Assembly: GCF_000733935.1 (NCBI RefSeq) | Contig: NZ_JPON01000001.1 | Location: 4,042,623 to 4,106,622, forward strand | Reading direction: 5' to 3' | From: Methylomarinum vadi | Lineage (GTDB): Bacteria > Pseudomonadota > Gammaproteobacteria > Methylococcales > Methylomonadaceae | DNA length: 64,000 nucleotides | Part shown: positions 25,513-35,444 of the stretch, in pieces | How positions within the stretch are numbered: the stretch's first letter is position 1 | Layout of the letters: every line of letters starts with the position of its first letter | The notes under the pieces: model-generated | Database searches by the model: none | The model's input: the letters and a program-made list of their open reading frames with translations, nothing else | What the model was told of the DNA's origin: nothing | Position numbers and translations under genes: made by a program

Positions 25513-26031
25513 ATGCAGGCAAAACACAAAAAAGAAGAAAAATTCAAGAAACGGTTGCAAAAGGTGCTTTGCTCAGAGAATTTGCAGCAGCAACGTGACC
25601 TGATTCAACGTATTGCCGCGGAGTTGAAATTGGATATGTTGGATTGCGCCGCCGCTTTGGTTTATCTAAGCCAGCCGAATCTGTATCAATCGGTCAAAAA
25701 AACACACTCCGAATGTACGCATAGCTTAAATTTCGAAATACCTCTAAGCGCGCCCAAAAGAAAGAGCGTCCGCTATCGGCTGGAAGTCGGTAGTCGCCAT
25801 CAAGTCAAGCCCGAGGAAATCAAAGATATATTGGTGGCGGAATCGGGTGTGGACAGAAACAGAATAGGTCGGATCGACATTCGTGATCACTATACCCTCG
25901 TCGAACTGCCCGATGGGATGCCGGCCGATATTTTTCAATTATTGGGCGAAGTGGAAATCCGTCGGCAAAAACTGAATATCAAGCGTTTGAAATCGCAACG
26001 GAAATTCAGGCGATTTCGTAATCCGGCTTAA
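25513..26031 (+). CDS. Stand-alone DbpA-type RNA-binding domain protein
   Basis: A 172-aa basic protein. Residues ~80-160 (RYRLEVGSRHQVKPEEIKDILV to EIRRQKLNIKRL) match the DbpA/CsdA RNA-binding domain that normally ends DEAD-box helicases, but there is no helicase core here or nearby. The N-terminal ~60 residues are highly charged, followed by a helical stretch (LKLDMLDCAAALVYLSQ) resembling the helicase region just before that domain. Probably an RNA-binding protein of ribosome-linked function; role unknown. It appears to be the last gene of lptD-surA. Confidence 0.78.
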   Translation: MQAKHKKEEKFKKRLQKVLCSENLQQQRDLIQRIAAELKLDMLDCAAALVYLSQPNLYQSVKKTHSECTHSLNFEIPLSAPKRKSVRYRLEVGSRHQVKPEEIKDILVAESGVDRNRIGRIDIRDHYTLVELPDGMPADIFQLLGEVEIRRQKLNIKRLKSQRKFRRFRNPA

Positions 26032-26063
26032 TGTTGATGAAGGACGAAAGACAGCATGGGCTG

Positions 26064-26702
26064 TCAGGCAGCTTCGCCAACGAAGGGATTCGAACGCATT
26101 TCCTCGCCGAAGGTCGACATCGGGCCGTGGCCGGGGATGAAGGCGACGTCTTCGCCCAGCGGCCATAATTTGTTGCGGATAGAGGCGATCAGGGTGGGAA
26201 AATCGCCTTTGGGGAAATCGGTTCTGCCTATCGAACCCTTGAACAGCACATCGCCAACGATGGCGAGTCTGATTTTTGCATTGAAATAAACGATATGGCC
26301 CGGCGTATGGCCTGGACAATGGATGACGCGAAGCGTCTCGTTACCCACTTTTACGTGGTCGCCATCGTGTAACCAACGAGTCGGCGCGAAGGTTTCGCAC
26401 GGAGGAAAACCGAAGGTTTGGCATTGTTCCGCCAGCGCCGCTATCCAAAAATTGTCCTCGAAATGCGGGCCATAAATCGGTAAAGACAGTCTGATCGCCA
26501 GTTCCGCGACACCGCCGACGTGGTCGAGATGGCCATGAGTGACCAGAATGGATTGCAATTCAACCTTTTCCTGGTCGACTCGGCGTAAGATTAGGTCGAG
26601 GTCTCCGCCGGGGTCGACGACCGCGGCCTGATTGGTTTGTTCGCAAATCAATAAGGAACAGTTTTGTTGATACGGTGTGACAGGAATAATCGAAAATCTC
26701 AT
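26064..26702 (-). CDS. Glyoxalase II-like metallo-beta-lactamase fold hydrolase
   Basis: A 212-aa MBL-fold hydrolase of the YcbL/GloB2 type. Metal ligands are visible: THGHLDHVGG, HCPGHTPGHIVYF, GDVLF and the C-terminal PGHGPMS. The likely activity is thioester hydrolysis in the cytoplasm (type II glyoxalase), though substrate cannot be set. It is just downstream of lpd on the same strand with an 11-bp gap and may be part of the sucAB-lpd transcript. Confidence 0.88.
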   Translation of the reverse strand: MRFSIIPVTPYQQNCSLLICEQTNQAAVVDPGGDLDLILRRVDQEKVELQSILVTHGHLDHVGGVAELAIRLSLPIYGPHFEDNFWIAALAEQCQTFGFPPCETFAPTRWLHDGDHVKVGNETLRVIHCPGHTPGHIVYFNAKIRLAIVGDVLFKGSIGRTDFPKGDFPTLIASIRNKLWPLGEDVAFIPGHGPMSTFGEEMRSNPFVGEAA

Positions 26703-26714
26703 GTTGTTTTATGG

Positions 26715-28163
26715 TCACTCAAACGGCATGTGTAATGCCCGATTGGCCAGGGACAAAGCAGCTTCGTGGAGGGTCTCGGAGATGGTCGGGTGGGCGTGAA
26801 TCGTTCGGGCCAGGTCTTCCGCGCTGGCGGAAAACTCCATCGCTAGTACCGCTTCGGCGATCAGGTCTGAAGCTCTAACTCCGATGATATGCACGCCGAG
26901 GATGATATCGGTATCGGCTTGGGTAATGATTTTGACCATGCCTTCGGGGCGTCCCAGCGATTGCGCCCGGGCCGAGGCCCTGAAAGGGAAGCAGCCGACC
27001 CGGTAGTTTTCGCCCATGGCTTTCAGGGTTTGCTCGGTCTGGCCGACCCAGGCGATTTCAGGATCGGTATAGACGACATTGGGAATGTAGTCATAGTTGA
27101 TGGCGCTATGCTTGCCGGCGATCTGCTCGGCGACAAAGACCCCTTCCTCCAGGCCTTTATGGGCCAGCATAGGACCTAGCATGGTTAGGTCGCCTATCGC
27201 GTACACTCCCGGAATGTTGGTGCAACAATTTTCATCGACGTGAACGAAACCGTTTTCATCCAGTAACAGGTCGACTTCCGCTGCGGCCAGGTTTTCTGAA
27301 CTGGGCAATCGGCCCGAAGCGACGATCAGTTTATCCAGCGTAAGATGGTGATTGCCTTCGTGGTCCTGATATTCCAGCTTGATCCGATTGTTTTCAATGC
27401 GGGAGGAGACGACGCGGGCGCCAAGGCGGATGTCGAGGCCCTGCCGGCTGCTGAAGAGGAGATAGGCTTCCTGAGCGATTTGCTGATCGGCTGCGGTCAG
27501 GAAAGTTTCCTGCGCTTCCAGCATGATGACTTTAGACCCCAGTTTGTTCCAGATACCGGCCATTTCCAGGCCGATTGGACCGGCGCCGATGATGCCGAGT
27601 TTTTTCGGCTTTTCCGTCATGTTCAAAGCTTGGGTGGTGTCGATGATCAGTTCGTTGTCGAGCATCGCGCAGGGTAGGCTCATTGGTTTGGAGCCGGTTG
27701 CCAGAATGATATTGTTGCCTTCGATGAGATAGCCGGGCTGCTGATCCAATGGTTTGACCTCGACCTGGGAAGCGGACATGAGTTTGCCGTGGGCGTGAAT
27801 GCAGTCGATTCCGTAATGATCGAAAATGGTTTTGATTTGGCGGCTGATAGTCTCGGTTGTCCGGTTTTTACGGTTCACCATCTTTTTGACATCCAGCTTC
27901 AGGTTGTCGAAGCCGATCCCATGCGAACCGCTGTCCTTGACTAGCATGTGATAGATTTTCGCCGACTCCAGCAGGGCCATCGACGACAGGCAACCGGCAT
28001 TGATGAAAGTGCCGCCTAGACTGGCGGAATCTTTATGATTGCGCCAGTTGTCGATACAGGCCGTTTTCAGACCGAGTTGGGCGCAGCGGATGGCGGCCGC
28101 ATAACCGGCCGGTCCGGCTCCGATGACAATTACATCATAACTGGCTATAGAAGACATAGGCAT
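26715..28163 (-). CDS. lpd: Dihydrolipoamide dehydrogenase-like E3 with a degenerate redox site
   Basis: A 482-aa FAD/NAD oxidoreductase at the E3 position of the sucA-sucB operon. The FAD motif VIVIGAGPAGYAAAI, the NAD motif IIGAGPIGLEMAG and the C-terminal active-site HAHPTISETLHE are intact. The redox-disulfide loop is not: the family pattern GGTC-x4-GC-x3-K reads GGTF-INAGCLSSM here. The first Cys is Phe53 (codon TTC at 28005-28007), Cys58 remains, and the usual Pro-Ser-Lys is Ser-Ser-Met. Such a protein should not cycle a lipoyl disulfide in the usual way. It starts one base after the sucB stop; a second ATG two codons later is equally possible. Confidence 0.9.
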   Translation of the reverse strand: MPMSSIASYDVIVIGAGPAGYAAAIRCAQLGLKTACIDNWRNHKDSASLGGTFINAGCLSSMALLESAKIYHMLVKDSGSHGIGFDNLKLDVKKMVNRKNRTTETISRQIKTIFDHYGIDCIHAHGKLMSASQVEVKPLDQQPGYLIEGNNIILATGSKPMSLPCAMLDNELIIDTTQALNMTEKPKKLGIIGAGPIGLEMAGIWNKLGSKVIMLEAQETFLTAADQQIAQEAYLLFSSRQGLDIRLGARVVSSRIENNRIKLEYQDHEGNHHLTLDKLIVASGRLPSSENLAAAEVDLLLDENGFVHVDENCCTNIPGVYAIGDLTMLGPMLAHKGLEEGVFVAEQIAGKHSAINYDYIPNVVYTDPEIAWVGQTEQTLKAMGENYRVGCFPFRASARAQSLGRPEGMVKIITQADTDIILGVHIIGVRASDLIAEAVLAMEFSASAEDLARTIHAHPTISETLHEAALSLANRALHMPFE

Positions 28164-28164
28164 G

Positions 28165-29385
28165 CTAAATATTCAGTAATAAATGGGCGGGAGACTCCAA
28201 GCATTCCTTGATGGTTCCCAGAAATTGCACCGCCTCCTTGCCATCGACCAAACGATGGTCATAAGACAGGGCAAGGTACATGATCGGCCGTATCACTATT
28301 TCGCCATTTTCGACTACCGGACGTTCCTTGATGGCATGCATTCCCAAAATCGCGCACTGCGGCGGATTCAGAATCGGCGTCGACAACATCGAGCCGAAAA
28401 TACCGCCGTTGGTAATGGTAAACGTGCCGCCGGTGAGGTCTTCGACGGTCAGCGATCCTGCTTTGGCTTTATTGCCGTAATCGGCGATGCTTTTTTCGAT
28501 TCCGGCAAAATCCAGCTGGTCGGCATCGCGCACAACCGGAACGATCAGGCCGCGGGGCGTGGAAACGGCGATGCCGATATCGTAATAGCCATGGTAAATG
28601 ATGTCATTATCGTCGATCGAGGCGTTTACCGCCGGGAAATGCTTGAGCGCTTCGATGGAGGCCTTAACGAAGAACGACATGAAGCCGAGTTTAACGTTAT
28701 GCTTTTGTTCGAAACGCGTCTTATATTGTTGTCTTAGGTCGATGACGGCCTGCATGTTGACCTCATTGAAGGTGGTCAGCATGGCGGCGTTTTGTTGAGC
28801 CTGCAGCAACCGTTCGGCAATTTTGGCGCGCAGCCGTGTCATCGGGACCCGTTGTTCCGGACGCAGGCTGGAAGCGCTAACCGAGGAAAAATTGTTTTCT
28901 TCGTCGACAATCGGTTGTTCCTTGTATTCTTCTTTTCTCTCCGCTTTGCGATCGGCTTTTTGTTGTTTTTCCAGATAAGCCAGAACGTCGGTTTTCAGAA
29001 TACGGCCGTGTTTGCCGGAACCTAAGATGGCATGCGGGTCGAGTTGGTTTTCATTGATCAAGCGGCGCACGGCCGGACTCAGCGGAATATCCTCGCCTTG
29101 CACCTCTTCTTCGGCACCGCCTTCTTCCGCTTCGGTTTCCACCACCTCCTTTTCTTCCATTAACGCTAGAACTTCTCCGCCGACTACCGTCGAACCGTTG
29201 GTCTTCAGTATCTTGCTTAACACACCGGAAATGGGAGCGGGAACTTCCAGCACGACTTTGTCGGTTTCCAGGTCGACTAGGTTGTCGTCTTTGTTGACGA
29301 GGTCGCCGGGTTGTTTGTGCCAGCTGACCAGAGTGGCGTCTGAGACTGATTCGGGAAGGTCCGGGACCAGAATTTCAAAGCTCAT
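28165..29385 (-). CDS. sucB: 2-oxoglutarate dehydrogenase E2 (dihydrolipoyl succinyltransferase)
   Basis: A 406-aa E2 with one N-terminal lipoyl domain (lipoyl Lys in [10 protein letters not shown], residue ~43), an acidic linker, a peripheral-subunit-binding domain ([33 protein letters not shown] region), a charged linker and the catalytic domain ending in SYDHRLVDG with the active-site His. The start is the ATG at 29385 behind AAGGAA, overlapping sucA by 11 bases. It acts in the cytoplasmic TCA-cycle complex with SucA. Confidence 0.95.
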   Translation of the reverse strand: MSFEILVPDLPESVSDATLVSWHKQPGDLVNKDDNLVDLETDKVVLEVPAPISGVLSKILKTNGSTVVGGEVLALMEEKEVVETEAEEGGAEEEVQGEDIPLSPAVRRLINENQLDPHAILGSGKHGRILKTDVLAYLEKQQKADRKAERKEEYKEQPIVDEENNFSSVSASSLRPEQRVPMTRLRAKIAERLLQAQQNAAMLTTFNEVNMQAVIDLRQQYKTRFEQKHNVKLGFMSFFVKASIEALKHFPAVNASIDDNDIIYHGYYDIGIAVSTPRGLIVPVVRDADQLDFAGIEKSIADYGNKAKAGSLTVEDLTGGTFTITNGGIFGSMLSTPILNPPQCAILGMHAIKERPVVENGEIVIRPIMYLALSYDHRLVDGKEAVQFLGTIKECLESPAHLLLNI

Positions 29386-32212
29386 TATTATTTCCTTCGG
29401 ATTGTCCGTATAAAGCTGCGTGTACGACGGCGCGTTGTTCTTTGATATGGGTTCTGAAATTGCCGACAGCAGGCGCGGCGGAAGGAGGCCTTCCGGCATA
29501 GATTATGGTGATGTCTTTCGTCAGGTTGTTGTAGAAATGGTGTTTGCTCTGATACCAGGCACCCTGGTTCTTCGGTTCTTCCTGACACCAGACGATGCTT
29601 TCCACGTTTGGATATTTTTTCAATTGCTTTCTGAATAACACATCGGGAAACGGATAGAGTTGTTCGATGCGGATGATGGCGACATGTTTCAACTCATCCT
29701 GGCGGCGTACTTCCACCAAGTCGTAATAGATCTTGCCCGAACACAAGATCAAACGACTGACCTCCTTGGGATCGATATCATCCTGTTCGCCGATGACCGG
29801 TAAAAACCGTCCGCTGGTCAGATCCTCCAGCGTGGAGATCGCCAGTTTGTGCCGGAGCAGGCTTTTCGGGCTCATGATGATCAAAGGCTTGCGGAATTGC
29901 CTGATCAACTGGCGCCTGAGCAGATGGAATATTTGCGCCGGCGTGGTTGGATAGCAAACCTGGATATTATGATCGGCGCACAGTTGCAGGAAGCGTTCCA
30001 AACGGGCGGAAGAATGTTCCGGTCCCTGGCCCTCGAAGCCATGGGGCAGCAACATCACCAGGCCGCTGAGACGGCCCCATTTGGTTTCGCCGGAACTGAT
30101 GAATTGGTCGATGACGACCTGGGCGCCGTTGGCGAAATCGCCGAATTGAGCCTCCCAGATCACCAATTTGTTCGGTTCGGTCGAACTGTAACCATACTCG
30201 AAACCGAGCACGCCGGCCTCGGATAGCAAGGAATCGAAGATTTGCGCCCTGGCCTGGTGTTTATCGAGATGTTGTAGCGGGATATAAGGTTCGCCATTGA
30301 GTTGGTTGTAGATGATGGCATGGCGATGGGAAAAAGTGCCGCGACCGACATCCTGCCCGGTCAGGCGTACTTCAAAATTTTCCAGCAGCAGGGTCGCGTA
30401 AGCCAGGTTTTCGGCGAAGCCCCAGTCCAGCGGTAATGCGCCCGCGGCCATTTTATTGCGGTTTTCCATGACCTTGGCGACGCGCGGATGCAATTCGAAT
30501 CCCGCCGGCAGGCATTGCATCCTGTCGTTGCAATAGCGGATGCGTTCCAAAGCGACGCGGGTATCCGCCGGGCTGTCCCAATTCGCATGCAGGAAAATAT
30601 CCCATTGCCTGGAATAAGAATACAGTTCGCTGCCGAGGGTCGGGCGGGAGACGACCTGGCCCTCGTCCAACATCTGTTGATAGTCGGTTTCCATCGCCTG
30701 GGCTTCTTTTTCGTGCAGGATGCCGGCCTTGATCAGCTTATCCGCATATATTTGCCGGGTGGTCGGGTGATGCTTGATCTGTTTGTACATCATCGGCTGG
30801 GTGGCGGCCGGTTCATCGGCTTCGTTATGCCCTAGGCGGCGGTAACATATCAGATCGATCACAACATCCTTGTGGAACTGCATGCGGTATTCCAACGCTA
30901 ATTGGGTGACATACAGCACCGCCTCGGGATCATCGCCATTGACATGGAAAACCGGTGCTTGAATCATGTTGGCGACATCGGTGCAATACAGGGTGGAACG
31001 GGCGTCGAAAGGATTGCTGGTGGTAAAGCCGATTTGGTTGTTGATGACGATATGCACGGTGCCACCGGTGGAAAAGGCCCGCGTTTCCGACATGTTCAAC
31101 GTTTCCATGACGATTCCCTGGCCTGCGAAAGCGGCGTCGCCGTGGATCAGCACCGGTATCACGGTGTCGATACTGCCCTTGCCGCGCCTATCCTGGCGGG
31201 CCTTGACCGAACCTTCAACCACTGGATTGATAATTTCCAGGTGCGAGGGGTTGAAGGCCAGCGTCACGTGTATGGGCCCGCCCGGCGTGGCCAGGTTGGA
31301 GGAAAAACCCAAATGGTATTTGACGTCGCCGGTTAGCACGCCGGGGGAAGAAACGTGGGTGCCTTCGAATTCGCCGAATAAAGCGGCCGGGCTTTTGCCC
31401 AGGATATTCACCAAGACATTGAGGCGGCCGCGGTGGGCCATACCGATGACGACTTCTTTTACGTGTTTTTCGCCGGACCTTTGGATGAGTTCGTCGAGAA
31501 TCGGAATCAGGCTTTCGCCGCCCTCCAGGGAAAAGCGTTTTTGGCCGACGTATTTACGATGCAGGTGTTTTTCGATGCCTTCCGCCGCGATCAATAATTT
31601 GAGCGTCCAACGCTGCTTTTCGGGGTTGTCGGCCAGGCCTGGCCGGGTGCTTTCCAGTTTAGTCTTGATCCAGCGTTTCGACTCGGTATCAACGATGTGC
31701 ATGTATTCGGTGCCGATACTGCCGCAATAAATTCCCTTGAGGATTTTGATGATCTCTCTCAGCGGCAGGCGGTCGAAGCCGTACAGGGTGCCGGCATCGA
31801 ACAAGGTGTCCATGTCGGGCTCGGCCAGGCCGTAATAGGCTGGTTCCAGGTCGGCGGGAATCGCTTCATGCTTGCCTAACGGATTGTTGGCGGCAATCTG
31901 ATGGCCACGTACCCGGTAATGATTGATCAGTCTGGCTACTGCAGATTGTTTCTTGACGCTTTCCTCGGTAAAACCTTGTAATTTGGCTAAACGTCCGGGC
32001 GAGGAGATGGCCAGCTGCTCGAAACGTTCGACAATCGGGCTATGGGGAATGTCGATTTTTTCCTTGTCTTGCATTTTCCGGAACCGTTGTCGCCAGCTTT
32101 CCGGAACCGAGTCGGGATTTTCCAGAAATTGCTCATAGAGCTCCTCTATATAAACGGCATTATTGCCGTAAAGTGCTGATGACTCTCGAAACAATTTAAG
32201 AAGGTTGCTCAT
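29375..32212 (-). CDS. sucA: 2-oxoglutarate dehydrogenase E1
   Basis: A 945-aa thiamine-diphosphate-dependent E1, close to the ~930 aa of the E. coli enzyme. The N-terminus ([26 protein letters not shown]) and [33 protein letters not shown] and [11 protein letters not shown] segments are all typical, including the ThDP-site residues. It heads the sucA-sucB-lpd operon. With an E3 lacking one redox cysteine, the operon may yield an incomplete complex. Confidence 0.96.
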   Translation of the reverse strand: MSNLLKLFRESSALYGNNAVYIEELYEQFLENPDSVPESWRQRFRKMQDKEKIDIPHSPIVERFEQLAISSPGRLAKLQGFTEESVKKQSAVARLINHYRVRGHQIAANNPLGKHEAIPADLEPAYYGLAEPDMDTLFDAGTLYGFDRLPLREIIKILKGIYCGSIGTEYMHIVDTESKRWIKTKLESTRPGLADNPEKQRWTLKLLIAAEGIEKHLHRKYVGQKRFSLEGGESLIPILDELIQRSGEKHVKEVVIGMAHRGRLNVLVNILGKSPAALFGEFEGTHVSSPGVLTGDVKYHLGFSSNLATPGGPIHVTLAFNPSHLEIINPVVEGSVKARQDRRGKGSIDTVIPVLIHGDAAFAGQGIVMETLNMSETRAFSTGGTVHIVINNQIGFTTSNPFDARSTLYCTDVANMIQAPVFHVNGDDPEAVLYVTQLALEYRMQFHKDVVIDLICYRRLGHNEADEPAATQPMMYKQIKHHPTTRQIYADKLIKAGILHEKEAQAMETDYQQMLDEGQVVSRPTLGSELYSYSRQWDIFLHANWDSPADTRVALERIRYCNDRMQCLPAGFELHPRVAKVMENRNKMAAGALPLDWGFAENLAYATLLLENFEVRLTGQDVGRGTFSHRHAIIYNQLNGEPYIPLQHLDKHQARAQIFDSLLSEAGVLGFEYGYSSTEPNKLVIWEAQFGDFANGAQVVIDQFISSGETKWGRLSGLVMLLPHGFEGQGPEHSSARLERFLQLCADHNIQVCYPTTPAQIFHLLRRQLIRQFRKPLIIMSPKSLLRHKLAISTLEDLTSGRFLPVIGEQDDIDPKEVSRLILCSGKIYYDLVEVRRQDELKHVAIIRIEQLYPFPDVLFRKQLKKYPNVESIVWCQEEPKNQGAWYQSKHHFYNNLTKDITIIYAGRPPSAAPAVGNFRTHIKEQRAVVHAALYGQSEGNNNEL

Positions 32213-32352
32213 GTGAAGTTCCTGTTTTCAGCAAGTCTAAGCCGTATCTTAGGGCTAAAATGCTATATTACCAAGTCGAATCAACGGATAATATGAAAAT
32301 TTATCGTTCCGCACGGAACGAGGGGATGAAGCCATCCATTTCAGGAAACGTT

Positions 32353-33111
32353 ATGACAGAAAATAAAGTAGTAATAAAGATCAATTACGATAAATCCAAA
32401 CAGAAAAAGCAGTCCGAGCCCCAACCTCATATGGTAACTGAGTGGCATCTCGGCAGAATAATCTTAGCCTTGGTATTGATAGTGTCGATGGGAGGACTGT
32501 TAACCTATTGGTTACTGAGTCCTGTTCCGGTTGAACAAAAAACACTCTCGCAACCGGTATTGGCAAAAAATGAGCACATAAAAAAAGCAAATAAAGAAAG
32601 CCAGCAAAACACCATTTCAAATAAGAAAGTTGTTAAGGAAAATAAAGCGGTTAATGGTATTAACGAAAAACAACAAAGCCAAAATCCGACAAAACCGGTC
32701 ACGGTTAACGAAACCGAGCAAAGTTCGGTTAAGCAGGTAAATAAAAAAGAAACTCAAAGCACCGTAGTGCCGTTAATAAAGGATGAGAGAATATCCCGGT
32801 TAATATTGGCAAAAGCATTAAATAACAAAGAACCGGTCGGTGAGGTGTCGTTGCCTATTCTTGCCGATAAGAACAGGGCGATAGGCGTTTTCTTTTTTAC
32901 CGAAATTAATAACATGAAAGGTGAGGTTTTATTTCATCATTGGTTGCGGAACGATAAGTCGGTATTTAAGAGAAAGATACATATATTAGGTAATCGTTGG
33001 CGTGCGGTGACTAGTAAATTGATTACATATTCTGGGAAAGGCCACTGGGTTGTAATGTTAACTGATATAAAAGGCAATATTCTTGGCGAAATTGAGTTTG
33101 ATGTTATCTGA
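32353..33111 (+). CDS. DUF2914 membrane-anchored protein
   Basis: A 252-aa protein starting at the ATG at 32353 behind AGGAAA; the upstream extension is rejected. It has a lysine-rich cytoplasmic N-terminus (~35 aa), one transmembrane helix (IILALVLIVSMGGLLTYWLL, residues ~42-61), a ~100-aa low-complexity Asn/Lys/Gln/Thr linker, and a C-terminal ~75-residue DUF2914 domain (GVFFFTEINNMKGEVLFHHWLR to VVMLTDIKGNILGEIEF). That topology would place DUF2914 outside the cytoplasm. Function unknown. Its AT-rich coding sequence differs from the sucA side. Confidence 0.8.
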   Translation: MTENKVVIKINYDKSKQKKQSEPQPHMVTEWHLGRIILALVLIVSMGGLLTYWLLSPVPVEQKTLSQPVLAKNEHIKKANKESQQNTISNKKVVKENKAVNGINEKQQSQNPTKPVTVNETEQSSVKQVNKKETQSTVVPLIKDERISRLILAKALNNKEPVGEVSLPILADKNRAIGVFFFTEINNMKGEVLFHHWLRNDKSVFKRKIHILGNRWRAVTSKLITYSGKGHWVVMLTDIKGNILGEIEFDVI

Positions 33112-33190
33112 AAGGTTCAGTTATAGGGTTTTTATTATTATTAAATAATGTTATACTTCTGCGGTATTTTTTATTGTTAAGAGGATAATT

Positions 33191-33505
33191 ATGACCGAGT
33201 ATATGAATCTTTCTGAATCAGAATTACAGAGCGTTATTCAAAATGCCGAAAAAGCATTAAAAGAAAAACAGGCGAGTAAGCGGAAAGAGGTCATTGCACA
33301 AATCAAGGAATTGGCTGCTTCGATCGGAGTCAGCGTAGATATCAAAGAAGAGGATGGCAGGTCGTCTCGTAAAGGCAGCAAGGTGGCGCCAAAATACCGC
33401 AATCCGAACAACCCCGCCGAGACCTGGACCGGTAGAGGGGTGGCTCCGAAATGGATGCAAGCCCTGATCGATGCAGGTCACGACAAGTCTGAGTTCTTGA
33501 TCTGA
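33191..33505 (+). CDS. H-NS family nucleoid protein
   Basis: A 104-aa H-NS-like xenogeneic silencer. Residues 1-50 form the coiled-coil oligomerisation region; the C-terminal DNA-binding motif reads KYRNPNNPAETWTGRGVAPKWMQALIDAG, including the TWTGRG loop that enters AT-rich minor grooves. It starts at the ATG at 33191 behind AAGAGGA; a TATACT -10 candidate is about 40 bases upstream. A strong terminator follows, so it is a single-gene unit. Confidence 0.93.
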   Translation: MTEYMNLSESELQSVIQNAEKALKEKQASKRKEVIAQIKELAASIGVSVDIKEEDGRSSRKGSKVAPKYRNPNNPAETWTGRGVAPKWMQALIDAGHDKSEFLI

Positions 33506-33515
33506 CAATGCAATC

Positions 33516-33537
33516 AAAGGCAGGGCAACCTGCCTTT
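33516..33537. terminator. Terminator between hns-like gene and aguB
   Basis: A 9-bp perfect stem AAAGGCAGG/CCTGCCTTT with a GCAA tetraloop. It sits between convergent genes and has A and T flanks within the stem, suiting both directions. Confidence 0.75.
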
Positions 33538-33540
33538 GTA

Positions 33541-34425
33541 TCAATCGATAAAACGCCGGCTTAAATCGGCAAACTCATCGATCCTGCGGTCTCGCAGAAA
33601 AGGCCAGATATTTCTGACCGCCGTGCTTCTTTCCATATCCAAATCGTAAATTAATATCGTATCCTGTTTGTCGTCGGCATCGCTTAGTATTTCGCCTTGA
33701 GGCCCCGCGATAAAACTATACCCCCAAAATTCGATGCCGCCATTATTATCCGGCGAAGGTTCGAATCCGATACGGTTACAGGAAATAACAGGCAAACCAT
33801 TAGCCACCGCATGGCCTCGTTGCACGGTAATCCAGGCATTTTTCTGCCGCTGTTTTTCCTCATTACTATCGTTAGAATCCCAACCGATGGCGGTCGGGTA
33901 TATTAATATCTCTGCGCCCGCCAGCGCCATTAAGCGTGCGGCTTCCGGGTACCATTGATCCCAGCAGATTAATACGCCTAATTTACCGATGGAGGTATTA
34001 ATCGGCTTGAAACCCAAATCCCCCGGCGTGAAATAGAATTTTTCGTAATAACCGGGATCATCGGGAATATGCATCTTGCGGTATTTACCGGCAATATCGC
34101 CGTCCTTATCGAATACCACGGCGGTATTGTGATATAAACCGGGAGCGCGTTGCTCGAATATTGTCGAGACAATAACAATACTATTGTCTTTGGCGACCCG
34201 ACTTAATATTTCCGTGGTCGGTCCGGGAATAGGCTGGGCCTGTTTAAATACCTCGGTATCTTCGGTTTGACAGAAATAAGGACCTAAATGCAATTCCGGT
34301 AATACCGCCAGGTCAACGCCTTGTTCGGCCGCTTGCGTAATTTGTTGAATCGAATAATTCAGATTGGATTCACGGTCCAATCCGCAAGGTTGCTGAATGG
34401 CGGCGACTTTCAATCGTTTACTCAT
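33541..34425 (-). CDS. aguB: N-carbamoylputrescine amidase
   Basis: A 294-aa nitrilase-superfamily amidase. The catalytic Glu-Lys-Cys triad is in VLPELHLG, YRKMHIPDD and LICWDQWYPEAAR. It converts N-carbamoylputrescine to putrescine, CO2 and ammonia. The start is the ATG at 34425, overlapping the aguA stop (ATGA). It is the last gene of nadK-recN-aguA-aguB, completing agmatine to putrescine. Confidence 0.93.
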   Translation of the reverse strand: MSKRLKVAAIQQPCGLDRESNLNYSIQQITQAAEQGVDLAVLPELHLGPYFCQTEDTEVFKQAQPIPGPTTEILSRVAKDNSIVIVSTIFEQRAPGLYHNTAVVFDKDGDIAGKYRKMHIPDDPGYYEKFYFTPGDLGFKPINTSIGKLGVLICWDQWYPEAARLMALAGAEILIYPTAIGWDSNDSNEEKQRQKNAWITVQRGHAVANGLPVISCNRIGFEPSPDNNGGIEFWGYSFIAGPQGEILSDADDKQDTILIYDLDMERSTAVRNIWPFLRDRRIDEFADLSRRFID

Positions 34426-35444
34426 AGTTTTAAATCCACGGTGGCCGGAAATTGCATGGTCATGCAATGCAAACTTCCGTATTGATGAATAATGGGGCGG
34501 CAAGGAGTGGCGATGATTTCCCGATCGGGGAAACATTCGCTTAGCCTGTCCAGTGCCACTTGGTCCATCGGGTCGTCGTAAACCGGCACCATCACCGCGT
34601 CGTTGATGATAAGAAAGTTGACGTAGTTACCGGGCAGGCGTTGACTGCTCGGATCAAAAATGGCTTGCGGTAGCGGTAAAGGAACCAGCTTATAGGCCTG
34701 ACCTGAGGTGGTCCGAAAGGTCTTGAGCTGTGCTTCCATTTGTTTCAATTCGTCATAATGCGGATCTTTCCTGTCGCTGCATGCGGTGTAGGCGATGGTA
34801 TCCGCACTGCAGAAGCGGGCCAGGGTGTCGATATGGGCGTCGGTGTCGTCACCGGCCAGATTGCTTTGTTCCACCCATAAAATGCGTTCCGCGCCTAGCT
34901 GTTTTTCCAGTTGTCTGGTAATGGCGTGTTGATTAAACTCGGGGTTGCGGTTTGGGTTCAGCAGGCAGTTGGCGGTGGTCAGCAAGGTGCCTCGGCCGTC
35001 CGATTCAAGACTGCCGCCTTCCAGTACGAAGTCGATGTCGCGGTAAGGAAGGCCGGCAAAAACAGCGTGCCGCAACAAAGTCTTGTTCAACGCATTGTCG
35101 GCGCCATGTTCGTATTTGTTACCCCAGCCGTTGAAACGGAAGTTGAGCAATTCGGCTTGGCCGTTGTTTTCGACCGTCAGGAAAACGGTATCGCGCAGCC
35201 AGATATCGTTATAGTCGGCCTGAATGAAACGGATTTTATCGCTGCTATCCAATTGTGCTTCGATGCGCTGTTGATGCTCGTCGTTCTTGCAAACGATCAA
35301 TAGCGGCTGAAAACGAGCGATGGTTGCGGCGATGAAGCGGTAACTATCTTCCACCGCTGTCAGATTGGTGAAATCGCCACTTGGGTGTGGCCAGGCGATA
35401 ACGACGGCGGATTGGGCTTCCCATTCGGCTGGAAAACGGATCAT
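34422..35444 (-). CDS. aguA: Agmatine deiminase
   Basis: A 340-aa guanidino-group-modifying enzyme. Visible active-site parts are LEGGSLESDGRGTLLTT, NLAGDDTDAHIDTLARF (with the catalytic His/Asp) and the C-terminal SLHCMTMQFP containing the nucleophilic Cys. It hydrolyses agmatine to N-carbamoylputrescine and ammonia. It overlaps recN and aguB by 4 bases each (ATGA), so translation is coupled. Confidence 0.93.
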   Translation of the reverse strand: MIRFPAEWEAQSAVVIAWPHPSGDFTNLTAVEDSYRFIAATIARFQPLLIVCKNDEHQQRIEAQLDSSDKIRFIQADYNDIWLRDTVFLTVENNGQAELLNFRFNGWGNKYEHGADNALNKTLLRHAVFAGLPYRDIDFVLEGGSLESDGRGTLLTTANCLLNPNRNPEFNQHAITRQLEKQLGAERILWVEQSNLAGDDTDAHIDTLARFCSADTIAYTACSDRKDPHYDELKQMEAQLKTFRTTSGQAYKLVPLPLPQAIFDPSSQRLPGNYVNFLIINDAVMVPVYDDPMDQVALDRLSECFPDREIIATPCRPIIHQYGSLHCMTMQFPATVDLKL

